Positions 1 to 10,899 of a stretch of 64,000 bases of DNA are shown in pieces. The position numbers and the translations under genes were made by a program. The notes under the pieces are model-generated. The model was not told where the DNA came from and made no database searches. It saw only the letters and a program-made list of their open reading frames with translations. The DNA is from Oryzias latipes (lineage: Eukaryota; Chordata; Actinopteri; Beloniformes; Adrianichthyidae). The first letter of the stretch is position 1. Every line of letters begins with the position of its first letter. The DNA lies in assembly GCF_002234675.1 (NCBI RefSeq), contig NC_019866.2, positions 3,392,642 to 3,456,641 on the forward strand, given 5' to 3'.

Positions 1-450
1 GAACCTGGCAGCCAATCATCACCCTAATTGATACAAACAGGAAGTGGTTTTCCAATTTCCAGGCAAGTTTGATTGTAACAAAATAAAGGCATCTACTATA
101 GGTTATGTTTAAAAACGTGTTTCCCCCCTAAAATCAGCTTAGAGCCAAAAATAAATAAATAAATAGTCATAATAATCGTATCTGTGTTTTGGTACGGTGC
201 ACAACTTTAAACTTTTAATTGGCTAGCAAAAATAACAAAAAAGTAAATGTTTATAGGGATAGGAATCATCACTGGGTTGAGGTAAAAAAAATAAAATCAT
301 TCGTTAGCTGCACTAAATGTCTTAAATAATGATTTTCTATTACATAAATGCACACAAACGGCAACTAAATGTAAAGCACAGAATGATCATAAAACACACG
401 AGCCCCTCCCTCACGGCAGGTACGAGACATTTTAAGTAAAATGTTGTTTT
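1..450. other. AT-rich flank without a gene
   Basis: AT-rich non-coding DNA downstream of nucb1. I see no exon with matching splice sites and no complete repeat. It ends at the Tc1 transposase fragment. Confidence 0.5.
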
Positions 451-693
451 TTAATGTTTTCGTCTCACCTTGCTGAGCTTTCGTGGTGCCGGGATGGGGT
501 TGTTTTTTACCGGACGGCCGCTTCGAGGCAGCGTCGCCACAGTTTTAAATCGTTTCCATTTGTGGATAATTTGTCTCACAGTCGATAGATGAATATCTAA
601 ACTCTTTGAAATGGATTTATAACCTTTACCAGCCTGGTGCATTTCCACAATTCTTAAACGTATACCTACGGGGATTTCATTTCTGCGAGGCAT
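451..693 (-). mobile_element. Tc1-like transposase N-terminal fragment
   Basis: An 80-codon open frame that starts MPRRNEIPVG and holds a helix-turn-helix of the Tc1/mariner transposase type: the IVEMHQAGKGYKSISKSL helix region, then TVRQIIHKWKRFKT and a basic SGRP segment. A full fish Tc1 transposase is about 340 residues with a DDE catalytic domain, so only the DNA-binding part is present. The terminal inverted repeats are not evident. On the minus strand a T-tract lies just before the ATG (A-tract at 709-731 on the plus strand). The last codons overlap a good splice-donor match (AAG then GTGAGA). Most likely a decayed copy; exonised use is possible but unsupported. Confidence 0.75.
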
Positions 694-732
694 GATGATG
701 CACTAGCCGAAAAAAAAAAAAAAAAAAAAAAA

Positions 733-1694
733 CAATCAAAATATTCGGATTTTTAGCAACAAGGAATCGCTGTCTCCGTTAACCCACTTCCGGTCTAAAC
801 CGGAAGTACGTCTGTAAAATCTAAAAAATATTTATCGACTTTTATAAATGATAGATTTATGTGGATATATCTAATTTTTTATAAACATAGTCATATTTTT
901 ATCTGAAAAGAAAATGTACTGCTGTTAGCTGCTTTGAATAAGCTAAATTTAGAAAATATAAGGTTTCGAATGACTATCAGAAAAAAAATGTAATCTATAA
1001 AAGGGATTCACTGCCTAAATTCCAAGGTAGCATGACTCAGACATTAAATTGTTTAAAAAAAAATGGATGGCTTTGTTTTTAAATACACCTTCCTAATTTA
1101 AGCAACACATTTTTAGAAGCAGACCCGTTAAGTACCTCATATAAGCCTAAACCTGAAACGTACATTTTCTGTCTACTAAATATATATATCAAAAAATTTA
1201 AGGATTGAGGAAGTAGCTTTTTTTTAGAAAAACGTTTGCAAAAACTCATTTTGACTTTAGATCAGATTATCTCTGCCACCCAGATAGTACTCGAGAAGCT
1301 TTAAATTAACATTAGTAACTGCAGCTGCGTTCTGCCAGGATGACAGATCCCCTCTACCTGGAAATATAGATTGAGCCCCGGAGTCTGGGTTTTAAGGTAA
1401 CATTTTATTCAATGACATTTGTAATAGTCCTTTGATGAATGTGCTAGAATGAAAAGTGCCTCAAAAACCAAAAAACATAGCAAAACAAGTTGTAAGAGCT
1501 GGTGTTTTGATATCTTGAATCTAATATAGACCACAATAATGAAACACACAGCACGACAGGTCATGAAAAACAAGCAGCTTTGTTGAAGGTTAATTATACG
1601 GCTCCTGTGATTCAGATTGCATACCCCGACCCAGCTATAATGTGTCAACTGTTACTCAAGTGTGTCTTTATTTAGGCTGTTACATAGCGGTGCT
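733..1694. other. nucb1 3' flank and probable 3' UTR
   Basis: Non-coding, AT-rich. Two AATAAA poly(A) signals read on the minus strand at about 1667-1672 and 1404-1409, roughly 25 and 290 bases after the nucb1 stop. The nearer one is unusually close, so the 3' UTR may end after the farther one. I see no other gene. Confidence 0.5.
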
Positions 1695-4600
1695 TTAGGT
1701 GTGTATGGGTAGGTTCTGTGGTGGTTCTGCAGGCAGGTTGTTCTGGACTTCAGCTGGGGCTTTGGCCTCTGCAACAGATAAGATTGACTTTGTTAAAACC
1801 GTTTAATCTAAACACCATAAAGATACACATGATGTCGCTCAGAGCGTCACCTTCAGGTTTGTGTGCCTGTTGCTGAAGGTCACCATTAGGTCCCACAGGA
1901 GGCTCCACCTCTGCTCCCTGCTGCTGCCTCTGAGACATTTCCAACACGGCCTGTAATCAAAAGAGCTGATTTCAACCCTTCAGATCTAACATTTCCTGCT
2001 TTTTTTGTGACTTGATATGACAGCTACCTGCTGGTACTCTCTCCTCTGAGCCTCCAGAGCTTTTCCTCTCTCTTTCAGCAGCTCCTGCTCCTGATGAAGA
2101 GCGTCTGCTTTCCTCTTCAACTCTTCTTCTTTGTCTCGAAGCTCAGCCTCGAAGCGCTGGAGCTCCTCCTCTGTGTACACTGGCTGTGAGTCCAGAGTCT
2201 AAACAAAGAGGGATCATAATTAAAAGACTCCAAAGCCAAACTGAACCGAGATATGTATTTTAGCAGCTGCTAAATGTTGGTGTTCTAGCTTTTATTTTAT
2301 CATCAAAATCATTCTAGTGAAGAAAGCAGAGTATTCTCCAGCAGCCAAAATGTCTGTATATTCAACCGATATATGGTTTCCATGATCAACTATGACCAAT
2401 CTTTCTCCCAGAATGAAACTGATCACTATGGGTGATCATGTCCTCTGCTCTGCTTCGGTCCGCCTGAAGACTCCCAGCCCACCATGACCTTCAAGAGCTG
2501 CAAACCTTTCTTGTCCTTGTAAAATTTCACTGATTTCATCTCTTTTTTTTTTGTTGCTTTGAGATTTGTAATTTTTTCTACGATTAAAAGATGCATTACC
2601 ATTTAAATTTGAATGAACGTTTACCATATTCATACGGCTTTATGATAAGTATGAATCTATTGTATTTAAAATGTTGGACTTTCAATCTTAAGTTTCTTTG
2701 ACTACCGGCTGTTTGCAAAAAAATGAGCCTCGGTCACCTTGTTTTTGTGTATTCTAATCAATGCATACATGCTTTTAAATACATCTATACACTAAAAAAC
2801 AAACAAACTAAGGCTGCCCTGAATGAATTATTTACTTACAGTCCACCAAAGGCCACCAGCAACGCCGTAAACTGCTCTGAATTTTTCTGAAACTGCCCCC
2901 AAGTGGCAGCAACATTCAACAGTTCAAACTCCTTTTTTTTCCCTCACAGGAAATATCTTTGTTGCTCCTGAATGATCCCTTCTCCCCTTCGCGCTCCTTA
3001 CCTCCCACCCTTTGGCATTGTTGAACTCCTTCCTCTCTGTGGATTTAAGGAACTCTTCCAGGGTGACGAGTCGGTCTCTGTTTGTGTCCACCTTTAAACA
3101 CAGAGGGAGGGGATCTTTCAGTGATGACAGCCAGGCAAGGAAAAAAATCCCTCAACCTTTCTTTGGTGATATATGGCGGGCGCGGAGCAAAAGTTAGATG
3201 CATTCTGGTACATTCTAGCAGCTAGTTATTCACTTCTTAATCAAGAAACTAGGACTAATTGGAGCATCATGATTTGTCATGATCACCGTAACTAATTGTA
3301 TTAGAACGGCTGAGAGTGAAATTCTGAGCTACTCAAATTGTACCCACCTCCAACATTTGTCTTGCGAATGTACGATGAAAAGAAATCGCCATATTTGTCC
3401 TTTTCTTCCAGCCAAGACCACTTAAATTTGTTTTTTTATCGTCTTCTCACAACTGTGGTCGTGAGTACGCTCAATAATGACGATGCCCGCCATTACTTTA
3501 ACACAAATTTGATCGCAACTCTTCAGATTTGATTGTGAAAGCTTAGCGTGGGTCCGCCATTTTTGGTCTCTAGGGAATCCGTCACGCTGACCACGTGGTA
3601 CAGACAGAGCCAATCAGAGCCGTTGACACATCCGAAAGCAACTAAAAAGTCCCGTCATTGGTCAATTAGGCCAGGAAGACGAAGACAAGATAAAGCGATC
3701 CACGGAGAAATATCGAAAATAAAGCTAAAATTCGCCGATTTCAGACATTTTTCTCATCTGGAAAGCCATTTGTCTGTAGAGATCAGGTCTTTATTTCCCG
3801 GAAGGTACGATCGGTTTGCTCACAAACCCGGATTTCCGGGAATACCCGGAAGACTTTCATCACTGATCTTTATCAATGAAACCCAACGGATTTGCAAAAG
3901 CCCAGAGACTAAATAACTCACATTTTTCATCACATGCTCCCTCATTCTTAGCCGCTCCTCCTCCATCTCCATCATGTCGTCCTCCTCGTTTTTCGGGTTG
4001 TAGACCTTCTCAAGCTGGAGAAGATTAGAGGGAACTTAGATTGTGACTTTTAACTTCTTCTTTGAGATAAAACTTTATCATACCTCCTTTGTGAAGAGGG
4101 CCTCCAGCTCCTGCTCATCTAAAACTCCATCTTCATTTGTATCTAAGTGAAACAAAGCAGTGATGAGCGTCTTTTTCAAGTGAAGTTAAAAAGCAAAAGC
4201 TGTAATCTACCGTGAAGTTTGAAGAAGGTTTTAGGGTTGAACTCCTGTGGATCCAGTCCATCCGTTTCCTCCCAGACCTCTCGCAGCTGATCAACACTCC
4301 CCTGAGTGTCAAAAACTCGGAATCAGATCACAGTTCTCCTCCTCATTTTGTTACAAATGCAAACATGGATGTCCTTTACCGGAGCATTGACTTTGGGGTG
4401 CTGGCGGTGTTTCTCTTTCAACTCCTGGATCCTTTTCTCCTCTTTCTCCCTCTTCTCCTGGTCCAGACTCTTCAGGTACTCCCTCCTCTCGTGCTCCTTC
4501 AGCATCTCGTAGCGTTTGAACTCCTCGTGTCTCTCTGCGTCGTAGTTCTCCAGGTCCTTGGTGGCCTAGGAGGACAGACAAAGCAACCACCATGAAAGTC

Positions 4601-5740
4601 TTGAAAAGATTTCTTGGATAAATATGTTTGACAGATCAATCTTTGACTTGAACATAAACGTAAGTCAGCAGAATCTCACCGCTGAGATCAGCAGCTCCAA
4701 GTCTTTGGCCTCAAAGGTGTTTTGATTGTGAGGATCCAGGTGTTCAAACTGTTTCAGGAGTGAAGCGTGGTCCATCTGAAGGCCTGAGGAGCAGACGCAT
4801 CCAGAAGATGGATAAACGGATGGGCAGTGACAAAAACTCAGCATCAGATATAAAATAGTCTAATATTGTAAGCATTATGAAATTGGGATTTGACTAATAG
4901 CCAAAACGTTCTTTTATTTCTACCCTTGACTGTGAATAGAAAAGAACAAAATTTGAAGACTTTTTCAAGAACTTTTTTTTTTAAAAAGAGACAATTTTTC
5001 TGTTTTCCGAAGTCACAAAAGTTTGATGCACAACTTTATTTTTGTCTGAAAGTCAGAATATCTGTTAATTATTTACAAAACAGTGAAACTTGTAACAAAC
5101 GATCCCTGTACTCTGTGTAGGAATAACTTGGATTCATTTATTTTGTTCTTTTAACACAAATAACACAAACAATACCATTACGAGTACTGAACATTGGAAC
5201 GGAGACCTGAAAGACTGCACCCCCACTCACTCTGTGTGTTGGTGCTGTCTAGTTTAGCCTTCAGCAGCATCCTGAGGCGAGAAACCTCCTGACGCTTCAA
5301 CTCATCCAGTCGGGTCCTGACATGATGGCCCACCAGGTCCAGCTCTTTGCTGAGGCGCCCGTTCTGAAGACAAACAAAGGACCACTTCATGAGTTTTGTT
5401 GATTCATTGAAGATTGTTGTAGGAACGACTGAAAGTCTGACCTTGATGTCCTCCGTGTTTGCCGTCTGCAGCTTCTCTCTAAAGTGAGGGTCAGTCTCCA
5501 AAACTTCAATCACCTCTCTAAGATACCTGTCATAGTACAGACCTGTGTCCTGCAGCAAGTGTGAAGAAGCACAGCTTTCACCAAATGAAATCAGCCAGAT
5601 CTGACCCGTGGAGAACAGTCAGTTACCATGTTTTCCTCCGGCACCTCTTCTTTGGGCTCCTGGTTGGCTCCATTACGGTCAATGGGCACAGACCAAACCC
5701 CAGCAGAGATGGACAGGAGCAGCAGCCAGCAAAGGTACAT
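1695..5740 (-). CDS. nucb1: Nucleobindin-1 (CALNUC)
   Basis: A calcium-binding protein of the Golgi lumen, cytosol and secreted fraction that also binds G-alpha subunits (family knowledge). Coding exons, 5' to 3': 5740-5627, 5549-5442, 5363-5231, 4783-4680, 4565-4380, 4301-4211, 4142-4084, 4014-3922, 3091-3002, 2198-2028, 1950-1851 and 1768-1695. All have GT/AG borders and consistent phase, giving 440 residues (human NUCB1 has 461). A signal peptide [17 protein letters not shown] precedes VPID at residue 18. DETDPHF-type nesfatin-like sequence follows ([15 protein letters not shown]). EF-hand 1 is at 246-257 ([12 protein letters not shown]). EF-hand 2 is at 298-309 ([12 protein letters not shown]), with Arg in place of the usual Gly at loop position 6, which I recall as typical of NUCB1. 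A charged heptad region covers about 330-383, with a Gln-rich stretch after it. Motifs such as [11 protein letters not shown] fit NUCB1 better than NUCB2. The shorter tail is divergent. Confidence 0.95.
3092..3921. other. nucb1 intron with a CpG-richer block
   Basis: The intron between the two EF-hand exons. Its stretch from about 3540 to 3910 is richer in CpG than the other introns and includes the palindrome CCACGTGG near 3589-3596. Several stop-free runs cross it, but none has exon borders in phase with nucb1. It may be an old transposon insertion; I could not find its ends. Confidence 0.35.
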
Positions 5741-6247
5741 CCTCCTGCAGGGTGAGCATCAGTGCAGTGAAGGCCACACAGTCAGTTCACATGAAAACAA
5801 AAGCTGAATCAACTCCTACAGCCTGACTCTAACGGTGTGGTTCCTATAAGGAGCATCTAAAGCAGTCTGTGCACCAAAGCTGATCTGACTCCAGGTATCA
5901 CTTTGTTTCTGTTTCAACTTGAAATGTGAGAACCAAACCAAACGCCCAACTTAACTTACTTACGGATGCGAAAACGGATATAAAACCATGAATAAACGTA
6001 CTCATAATATCAGACCCCGGTGACAGGACAAACAGTTGGACTGATTCTTGATTTGAGTAAATCTTTTCTAAAATATCCTCGTTCAATATCTGTATAACCT
6101 CGAGAAAATACCTGTACTTATTACTATTACGCCATCTTAACTGTCAGTTGTTGTTTTTATGGGTCAGAATTTATGAACAAAAAGATAAATCAACAGGGTT
6201 AAAAATGAGTTCAAACAGGTAAAAATGTGTTTAAATCGGCCTCTTAC

Positions 6248-6335
6248 CCCATAAATGTGTCCGAAAAGTGATCCAAACGGATCCAACACGGCAAACAGGA
6301 ATCTGCTCACGGGTCGAGCGTTAATGACGTCATGA
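6248..6335 (-). promoter_or_regulatory. nucb1: nucb1 promoter and non-coding exon 1, with palindromic CRE
   Basis: A consensus splice donor reading GTAAGA on the minus strand leaves a probable non-coding exon ending at 6248. A perfect CRE palindrome TGACGTCA lies at 6325-6332, about 80 bases upstream of that exon end, where a core promoter would be expected. CREB/ATF factors bind this sequence. The transcription start itself is not determined. A second donor-like GTAAGT near 5964 could mark an alternative leader exon. Confidence 0.55.
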
Positions 6336-6539
6336 GTGTGCTGCTGTCAGCTGCGTTCAAAGACAATACGAAATAAGAAATATCCAGGGACCGTGGCAGG
6401 TGACTGCTCTCACTTTCTATCAAAGTTACAGTTAAACCTTAAACAGGGAAAAATAAAAAATAAATAAAATAAAATCCTAAAATGTATTTTAAACGAAAGA
6501 ATAATGTCTTGTTAATGGAACTGGGGTAAATTGCTTTTT

Positions 6540-6620
6540 CTTAATTCTCTCTGTATCCTGTGTTTTACCGTGTTTGTGAAGCACTTTGTGATTTTTATCT
6601 TGAAAGGTGCTTTACAAATA
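6540..6620 (+). repeat. LINE-type 3' tail
   Basis: The sequence around AAGCACTTTGTGAT followed by GTGCTTTACAAATAAAG matches the 3' end of common fish LINE families, where the two short blocks form a stem recognised by the reverse transcriptase. Only the tail is visible and no reverse transcriptase coding sequence adjoins it. The same signature recurs near 33030-33065. Confidence 0.5.
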
Positions 6621-7108
6621 AAGTTTATATATTATATAAATTGACCTGAACTCTATGTTTTCGGACATGAAAAATGATCGATAAAGGCATCGTTTCTTCC
6701 ATAACCATGAAAAGACACCAATGTCCTAGATGGTTCTTTAATAGATTAAAAAAATACATTAAAATTGTTTTGCGATATATTTTATTTAATACAAAAAACA
6801 AACGCATGGCAAATTGAAATAAATTAACATAATAAAAGTAAACAATTGCACGTGATCATAAATAAGGCATAAATAGAGTGCATCAAAAATAATATGTAGA
6901 CTGCCAATAAAATTCAAGGACAGTTAATCGTATATGGCACATGAATCACACAATCTTCAAAAATAAATAATGACACATTCAATAAATAACAGTAAAACAA
7001 TTCAAGTTATTAAGAATCGTTTGACATTGTGTTGCCGTCACAATTAATTCATATCAGTTTGACTGATGAACCTTAAAAGGTTAGTCTTTTCATAAAGTTA
7101 TTCAGCGA
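6621..7108. other. Intergenic and probable cyclin 3' UTR
   Basis: AT-rich DNA downstream of the cyclin stop codon. AATAAA reads on the minus strand at about 6781-6786 and may be the cyclin poly(A) signal, giving a 3' UTR of about 330 bases. Nothing else recognised. Confidence 0.4.
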
Positions 7109-8382
7109 TTAGAAATTGATCTCTCTCATGTCAGTTGGTGTTCCAGGTCTTTCGTTCTCCATCTCTTCATCCTTCTCCATGGGGGGCTGCTGCAGTCCAC
7201 CCCTCAGCCGCTGCCTGAGGGCACTTTCGATCATCTCGCTGTAGCACTGCAGGACTACCTGGGAACCAACCAAGACAAAAACAAACAATTAAACATTCAG
7301 GCCAGTTGCAATTGACGGCTGAATGCGGTAAGAACTTCACAAAACCAAAGTCAATTCAGGCTGAGACAGACATACCAGATCAGTCTGGCACAGCTCTGCC
7401 AGAGCTTCACTGCTTTTGGACAGCTGAGTGGGCCCCTTGTTGCTCAGACCCCTTAGGGCACAATTTAGTGATGCTGCGGCAACAAGTGATGGGGGAGCTC
7501 CCAGAAAACGGGAGTCGCAGGCACACATGGCAGCCAGAGTGTCGCTGTGCCGGCGCAAAGTCGAAAGCATCTCCCTCTCAGCGTCACCTTGCTCCCCAAC
7601 AGAGGCCAGAAAGTGAGGGAGGAAGTCCTGCGGTGTGACTGCCGCGGTGTCCCACCGGAGAGTGCTGAGGATGACACGCTCCATCTCCTGATGATGAATC
7701 AGAAGCAAAAAGCAGAGATTTATTATGATTTTAAACCAATGTTTTGCAATAGAGAGGATGAGGATTTGCATCCAGGTTTAAATACACACAACCCCCCCTG
7801 TGCCACAGATGCTGTGAAGAAACTCACCCGCAGGTCTGACGGCTGGAAGCTGTACTCAGCTGCGGCGCAGAGGCTGTCTGCAGTCACGCCGTCACACTCT
7901 GTGAGCTTTGAGGCGATCAGGACGCAGCCAGCAGCCAGGCAGTATGGAGACACAGCCAGAGACAGAGATGCAGACAGGAACCTGTCCATCAGAGACACAG
8001 ACCGGGGGAACACGGCCTCATCACAACCGCAGTCGCAGCATACCTGGAACACAAAAACACGGACATCAACTCCTTTCTAGGGCAACAAACAGATAACTGG
8101 ACAGGAGTCTCGTACCTCCAGGGCCCATTTGGCGAGCTCCTCCCTGCGCTCTGGATCCCGCTGGATGAGGGTGGTGTAAAGCATGGAGGGCATGTACCTC
8201 TCTTCCAGGTGAAGCAGCCTTTGGATCACTCGATGACCTGACACTGTGGGGTCCCAGGCGGCACGCAGCTGAGGCGAGCCCCCTGTACATCCCTGGGCTT
8301 GATCTTCACCCTGTCCCTGATCCTGGGCTGCATCGTCCTCCACTTCCTCACACCAAAGGGACACGCACATTCCTCTGTCCAT
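7109..8382 (-). CDS. ccndx: D-type cyclin, probably cyclin Dx
   Basis: A G1 cyclin that would activate CDK4/6 and direct it to the retinoblastoma protein (family knowledge). Coding exons 8382-8116, 8043-7828, 7687-7376 and 7258-7109 join in phase to 314 residues. Residues 9-13 are LWCEE, the LxCxE Rb-binding motif of D cyclins. The cyclin box includes LLHLEERYMP, LMDRFL and AAGCVLIASKL. The C-terminus GTPTDMREINF keeps the TPTD phosphodegron around Thr305 (Thr286 of cyclin D1). The sequence diverges from cyclins D1-D3, and its place beside nucb1 fits ccndx, a D cyclin I recall from fish and Xenopus and absent from mammals. The symbol is tentative; D-type is firm. A splice acceptor (TTTGCAG) sits directly before the ATG at 8382, so an upstream non-coding exon is likely. 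Met5 is an alternative start. Confidence 0.88.
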
Positions 8383-9167
8383 CTGCAAAGCCTGCTGGGT
8401 CCTTTACATCCAGCGTGGAAGAAAACGTCAGTCAGCTGAGGAGATGCTTCACAGGTGAGCAGACATCCCCCTTCCTTCTCGGTCTTGTGAAAAATCGTCT
8501 GTTCACCTCCTTCCCTCAGAGTTTTATACTCAGCAGAGAGAAAGACGGAGGGAGTTACCCAAAAAAAAAGGGGGCCGGGACCCTCACAAGTGATATAAAC
8601 ATAATGCTGGGACTAACAATACGGTCTGCAAAACAATTGCTTCAACAGGTGGAGAGGGAGAAAGACGGTGACACGGGGAGGCAGTGGGGGAGGACACCAG
8701 AGAGGGAGGTCCCCCCAGGGACCAAGAACAGCTTGTCTTCGATAGTGAAACAGAGAAGGGAGGAAAAGAAAAGAGAGAGAGGAGAGAAAAGGTCATCTCC
8801 AGACTCTGACAATGGGCATGGATGACAAAAGCATGAGGGTGTTTGTTTACATCACCAGCTCAGGAGGAAGTACGTCAACTTCTGAGTGATAGATGGGGAA
8901 TATTTCTGCTTAAAATATTTGATAAGAGCTTTCCGTCACAAACATATTTAACTTTCTGTCTGATTTGACCAGTTTGACACCAGAAAAATACAACAATTTA
9001 AACAAAGTTTACAGAAGATAATACTCTTAAAGTGAAATTTGACTGTGTATTAATGCTATTAGAATAGAAAGGTGTGTCCAATTATCTTAGCTGTATATTT
9101 TATTAGTTTAAAAGAAATCACTTGTATTTTAAAAGGTCCTTTAAGAACGTATTATTTTACAGCCATA
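8383..9167. other. Upstream flank of the cyclin gene
   Basis: Purine-rich plus-strand DNA from about 8530 to 8800, then AT-rich sequence. The non-coding first exon of the cyclin should lie here or farther out, but I cannot place it. Open frames on both strands look like chance effects of the purine bias. Confidence 0.4.
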
Positions 9168-9272
9168 ACCCTTGTGCTATTTTGTGGGGTCCAGATGACC
9201 CAATCCCAACGTTAACGTGCCACGTTAACGTTGGGATTGGGTCATCTGGACCCCACAAGATAGCACAAGCGA
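9168..9272. mobile_element. Palindromic MITE, TA target (copy 1 of 3)
   Basis: The whole 105-bp element is an almost perfect inverted repeat. The ends read CCCTTGTGCTAT and ATAGCACAAGCG, the centre holds CGTTAACGTG and its inverse, and TA flanks both sides. The same ends recur at 27693-27880 and 62384-62590. A TA target duplication points to the Tc1/mariner group or a related DDE superfamily; the autonomous parent is not in this window. Confidence 0.75.
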
Positions 9273-9483
9273 TAAAGTCCTAAACAAGTTTGTAATTTCT
9301 AAAAAAAAATCAAAATGTGCAGGTTTTAATTAATGAGGGAATTTTTTTAAAAGAAACATGTAAAAAATAAAGAAAATAATAATAATGTTTTGCCTCTATA
9401 ACTGGATCTTTTGCATCCAAAAAAGTAAACAAAAACGAATTAGGATTGAAACAATTATGATTTTTTTGTTGGTAGGAAAATAT

Positions 9484-9864
9484 TTATCTTTGTCTTCCTA
9501 AAAGTTTTGGCTCGCCATCTTTTTTCATTGTCAAAGCAACCTGCGGCCCGTCAGCCTCCCTCCCCGCGGTGCCTATGGCAATCTGCTGCCCTTGTTTAAA
9601 GAGCAGCGAGGGCCGGGCGAGGTATGTGCAACAGACAGTGGAGCCGCGGAGGTCAATGAGCCGTATTGTCTCCCTTAACAAATCAGTGTCAGACAACAAG
9701 CCCTTCTGCCTGCTGCCGGCTCCTCCCGCCACACATTCACGGGCAGACACAGTCCCCACATGAAACCCTCTGCTGGTCACAATGGGGTCACACTCACCAC
9801 AAGAGATACAGATTGTATTTGACACGCTCATTACAGGTGGCTTTTCACACACTTTAGGCTTCAA
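9484..9864. other. GC-richer block of unknown nature
   Basis: GC-richer than its surroundings, with a 126-codon frame on the minus strand that shows no domain I recognise and no splice partners. It may be a conserved regulatory element or an old insertion. I do not call it a gene. Confidence 0.3.
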
Positions 9865-10060
9865 TAGCAGCTAATGTTTCAAATGGGAGTTAAATGGACG
9901 GCCATGCTGACACCCTGCTGTGATCGCCAGCACTTGATTTCAGCCGATCATCAATAATTCAGACTCCATTCAGCAGCTCTGACTTTTTTACAGTTCAGGA
10001 TGAAAAGAGATTCTGTTTCAGAGGCAAAATGATCTTTTTTTTAATACTAAAAAAAAGACA

Positions 10061-10140
10061 TTTAATAAATAAAAGTAGGAGGAAATTTCTTCCTACTTTT
10101 ATTTAATAAATAAAAGCAGGAGGAAATTTCTTCCTCCTAA
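10061..10140. repeat. Tandem pair of palindromes
   Basis: Two adjacent copies of a roughly 38-base unit, each an inverted repeat: AATAAAAGTAGGAGGAAA pairs with TTTCTTCCTACTTTTATT, and the second copy differs by a few bases. Each unit could fold into a long hairpin. Confidence 0.75.
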
Positions 10141-10528
10141 TCTTTTGCAGTGCAAAGAAAACAAAACTTCAGTTCCATAAATAGCAAAACAATCTTGTTT
10201 AATTTTTTACAGTCCTACAGAATACAAATACCTTTCTAGAAGTATTTTACTTTCATTTCAGTTATCTATCCTCTTAAGTATAATATACTCTTCTGTCCCG
10301 TGGAGTCAATCTAATTTAAAATGATCCGAGGTCCCTTCACTCAAGATTCATGAATGGAAAACCCTTCATAAAGGATGAGCAGAATCAAAACGAGGTTTTC
10401 TGGCTTGGTTCCCAAATACTCACCTGTAATAGTGATCATTACTTCTACAAGGTCTTATAGATTTTCTGACTATTTTAACCAAGTTACTCAGCTGTTTTTC
10501 ATTTAAATTTTATCTTGTTTGCTTTTAG

Positions 10529-10883
10529 GTGGCGCGTAAATGCACGGTGGAGAAGTGCTTGGCGCTCTTGCCTCACAGCAAGAAGGCCCCCGGTTCAAGT
10601 CCCGGCTGGGGGACCTGAACCAGAACATCAATGGGGACCTTTCTGTGTGAAGTTTGCATGTTCTCCCCGTGCATGCGTGGGTTTTCTCTGGGGACTCCAC
10701 CATCCCAAAACATGCTTCATAGGTTAATTGTTTACTCTAAATTGTCCCTAGGTGTGTGATTGTGACAGACTGGCGACCTGTCCAGGGTGCCCCCTGCCTT
10801 TGCCCACAAGTGGCCGGGATAGGCTCCAGCAGCCATGTGACCCTGAAAGGGAATCAACGGAAGAAGATGAATGAATGAATGAA
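10529..10883 (+). mobile_element. tRNA-derived SINE with 14-bp target duplication
   Basis: A tRNA-like head contains a B box (GGTTCAAGTCC). A body typical of a widespread fish SINE follows (GTTTGCATGTTCTCCCC, then GATAGGCTCCAGCAGCC), and the tail is a short (GAAT)n run. TTGTTTGCTTTTAG at 10515-10528 is repeated after the tail at 10884-10897 with one mismatch, which marks the target-site duplication. Partial copies lie at 41598-41725 (-) and 54330-54605 (+). Confidence 0.85.
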
Positions 10884-10899
10884 TTGTTTGCTTTCAGCT

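Noticed and set aside
3548-3916. 122-codon plus-strand frame inside nucb1
   Set aside because: Antisense to an intron, without domains. It reflects the CpG-richer intron block.
7306-8096. Plus-strand frames across the cyclin gene
   Set aside because: They are antisense shadows of the four cyclin exons, which are fixed by phase, splice sites and motifs.
9484-9864. 126-codon minus-strand frame as a Cys-rich protein gene
   Set aside because: No homologue recognised, no splice partners, and frame length is within chance for GC-richer DNA.
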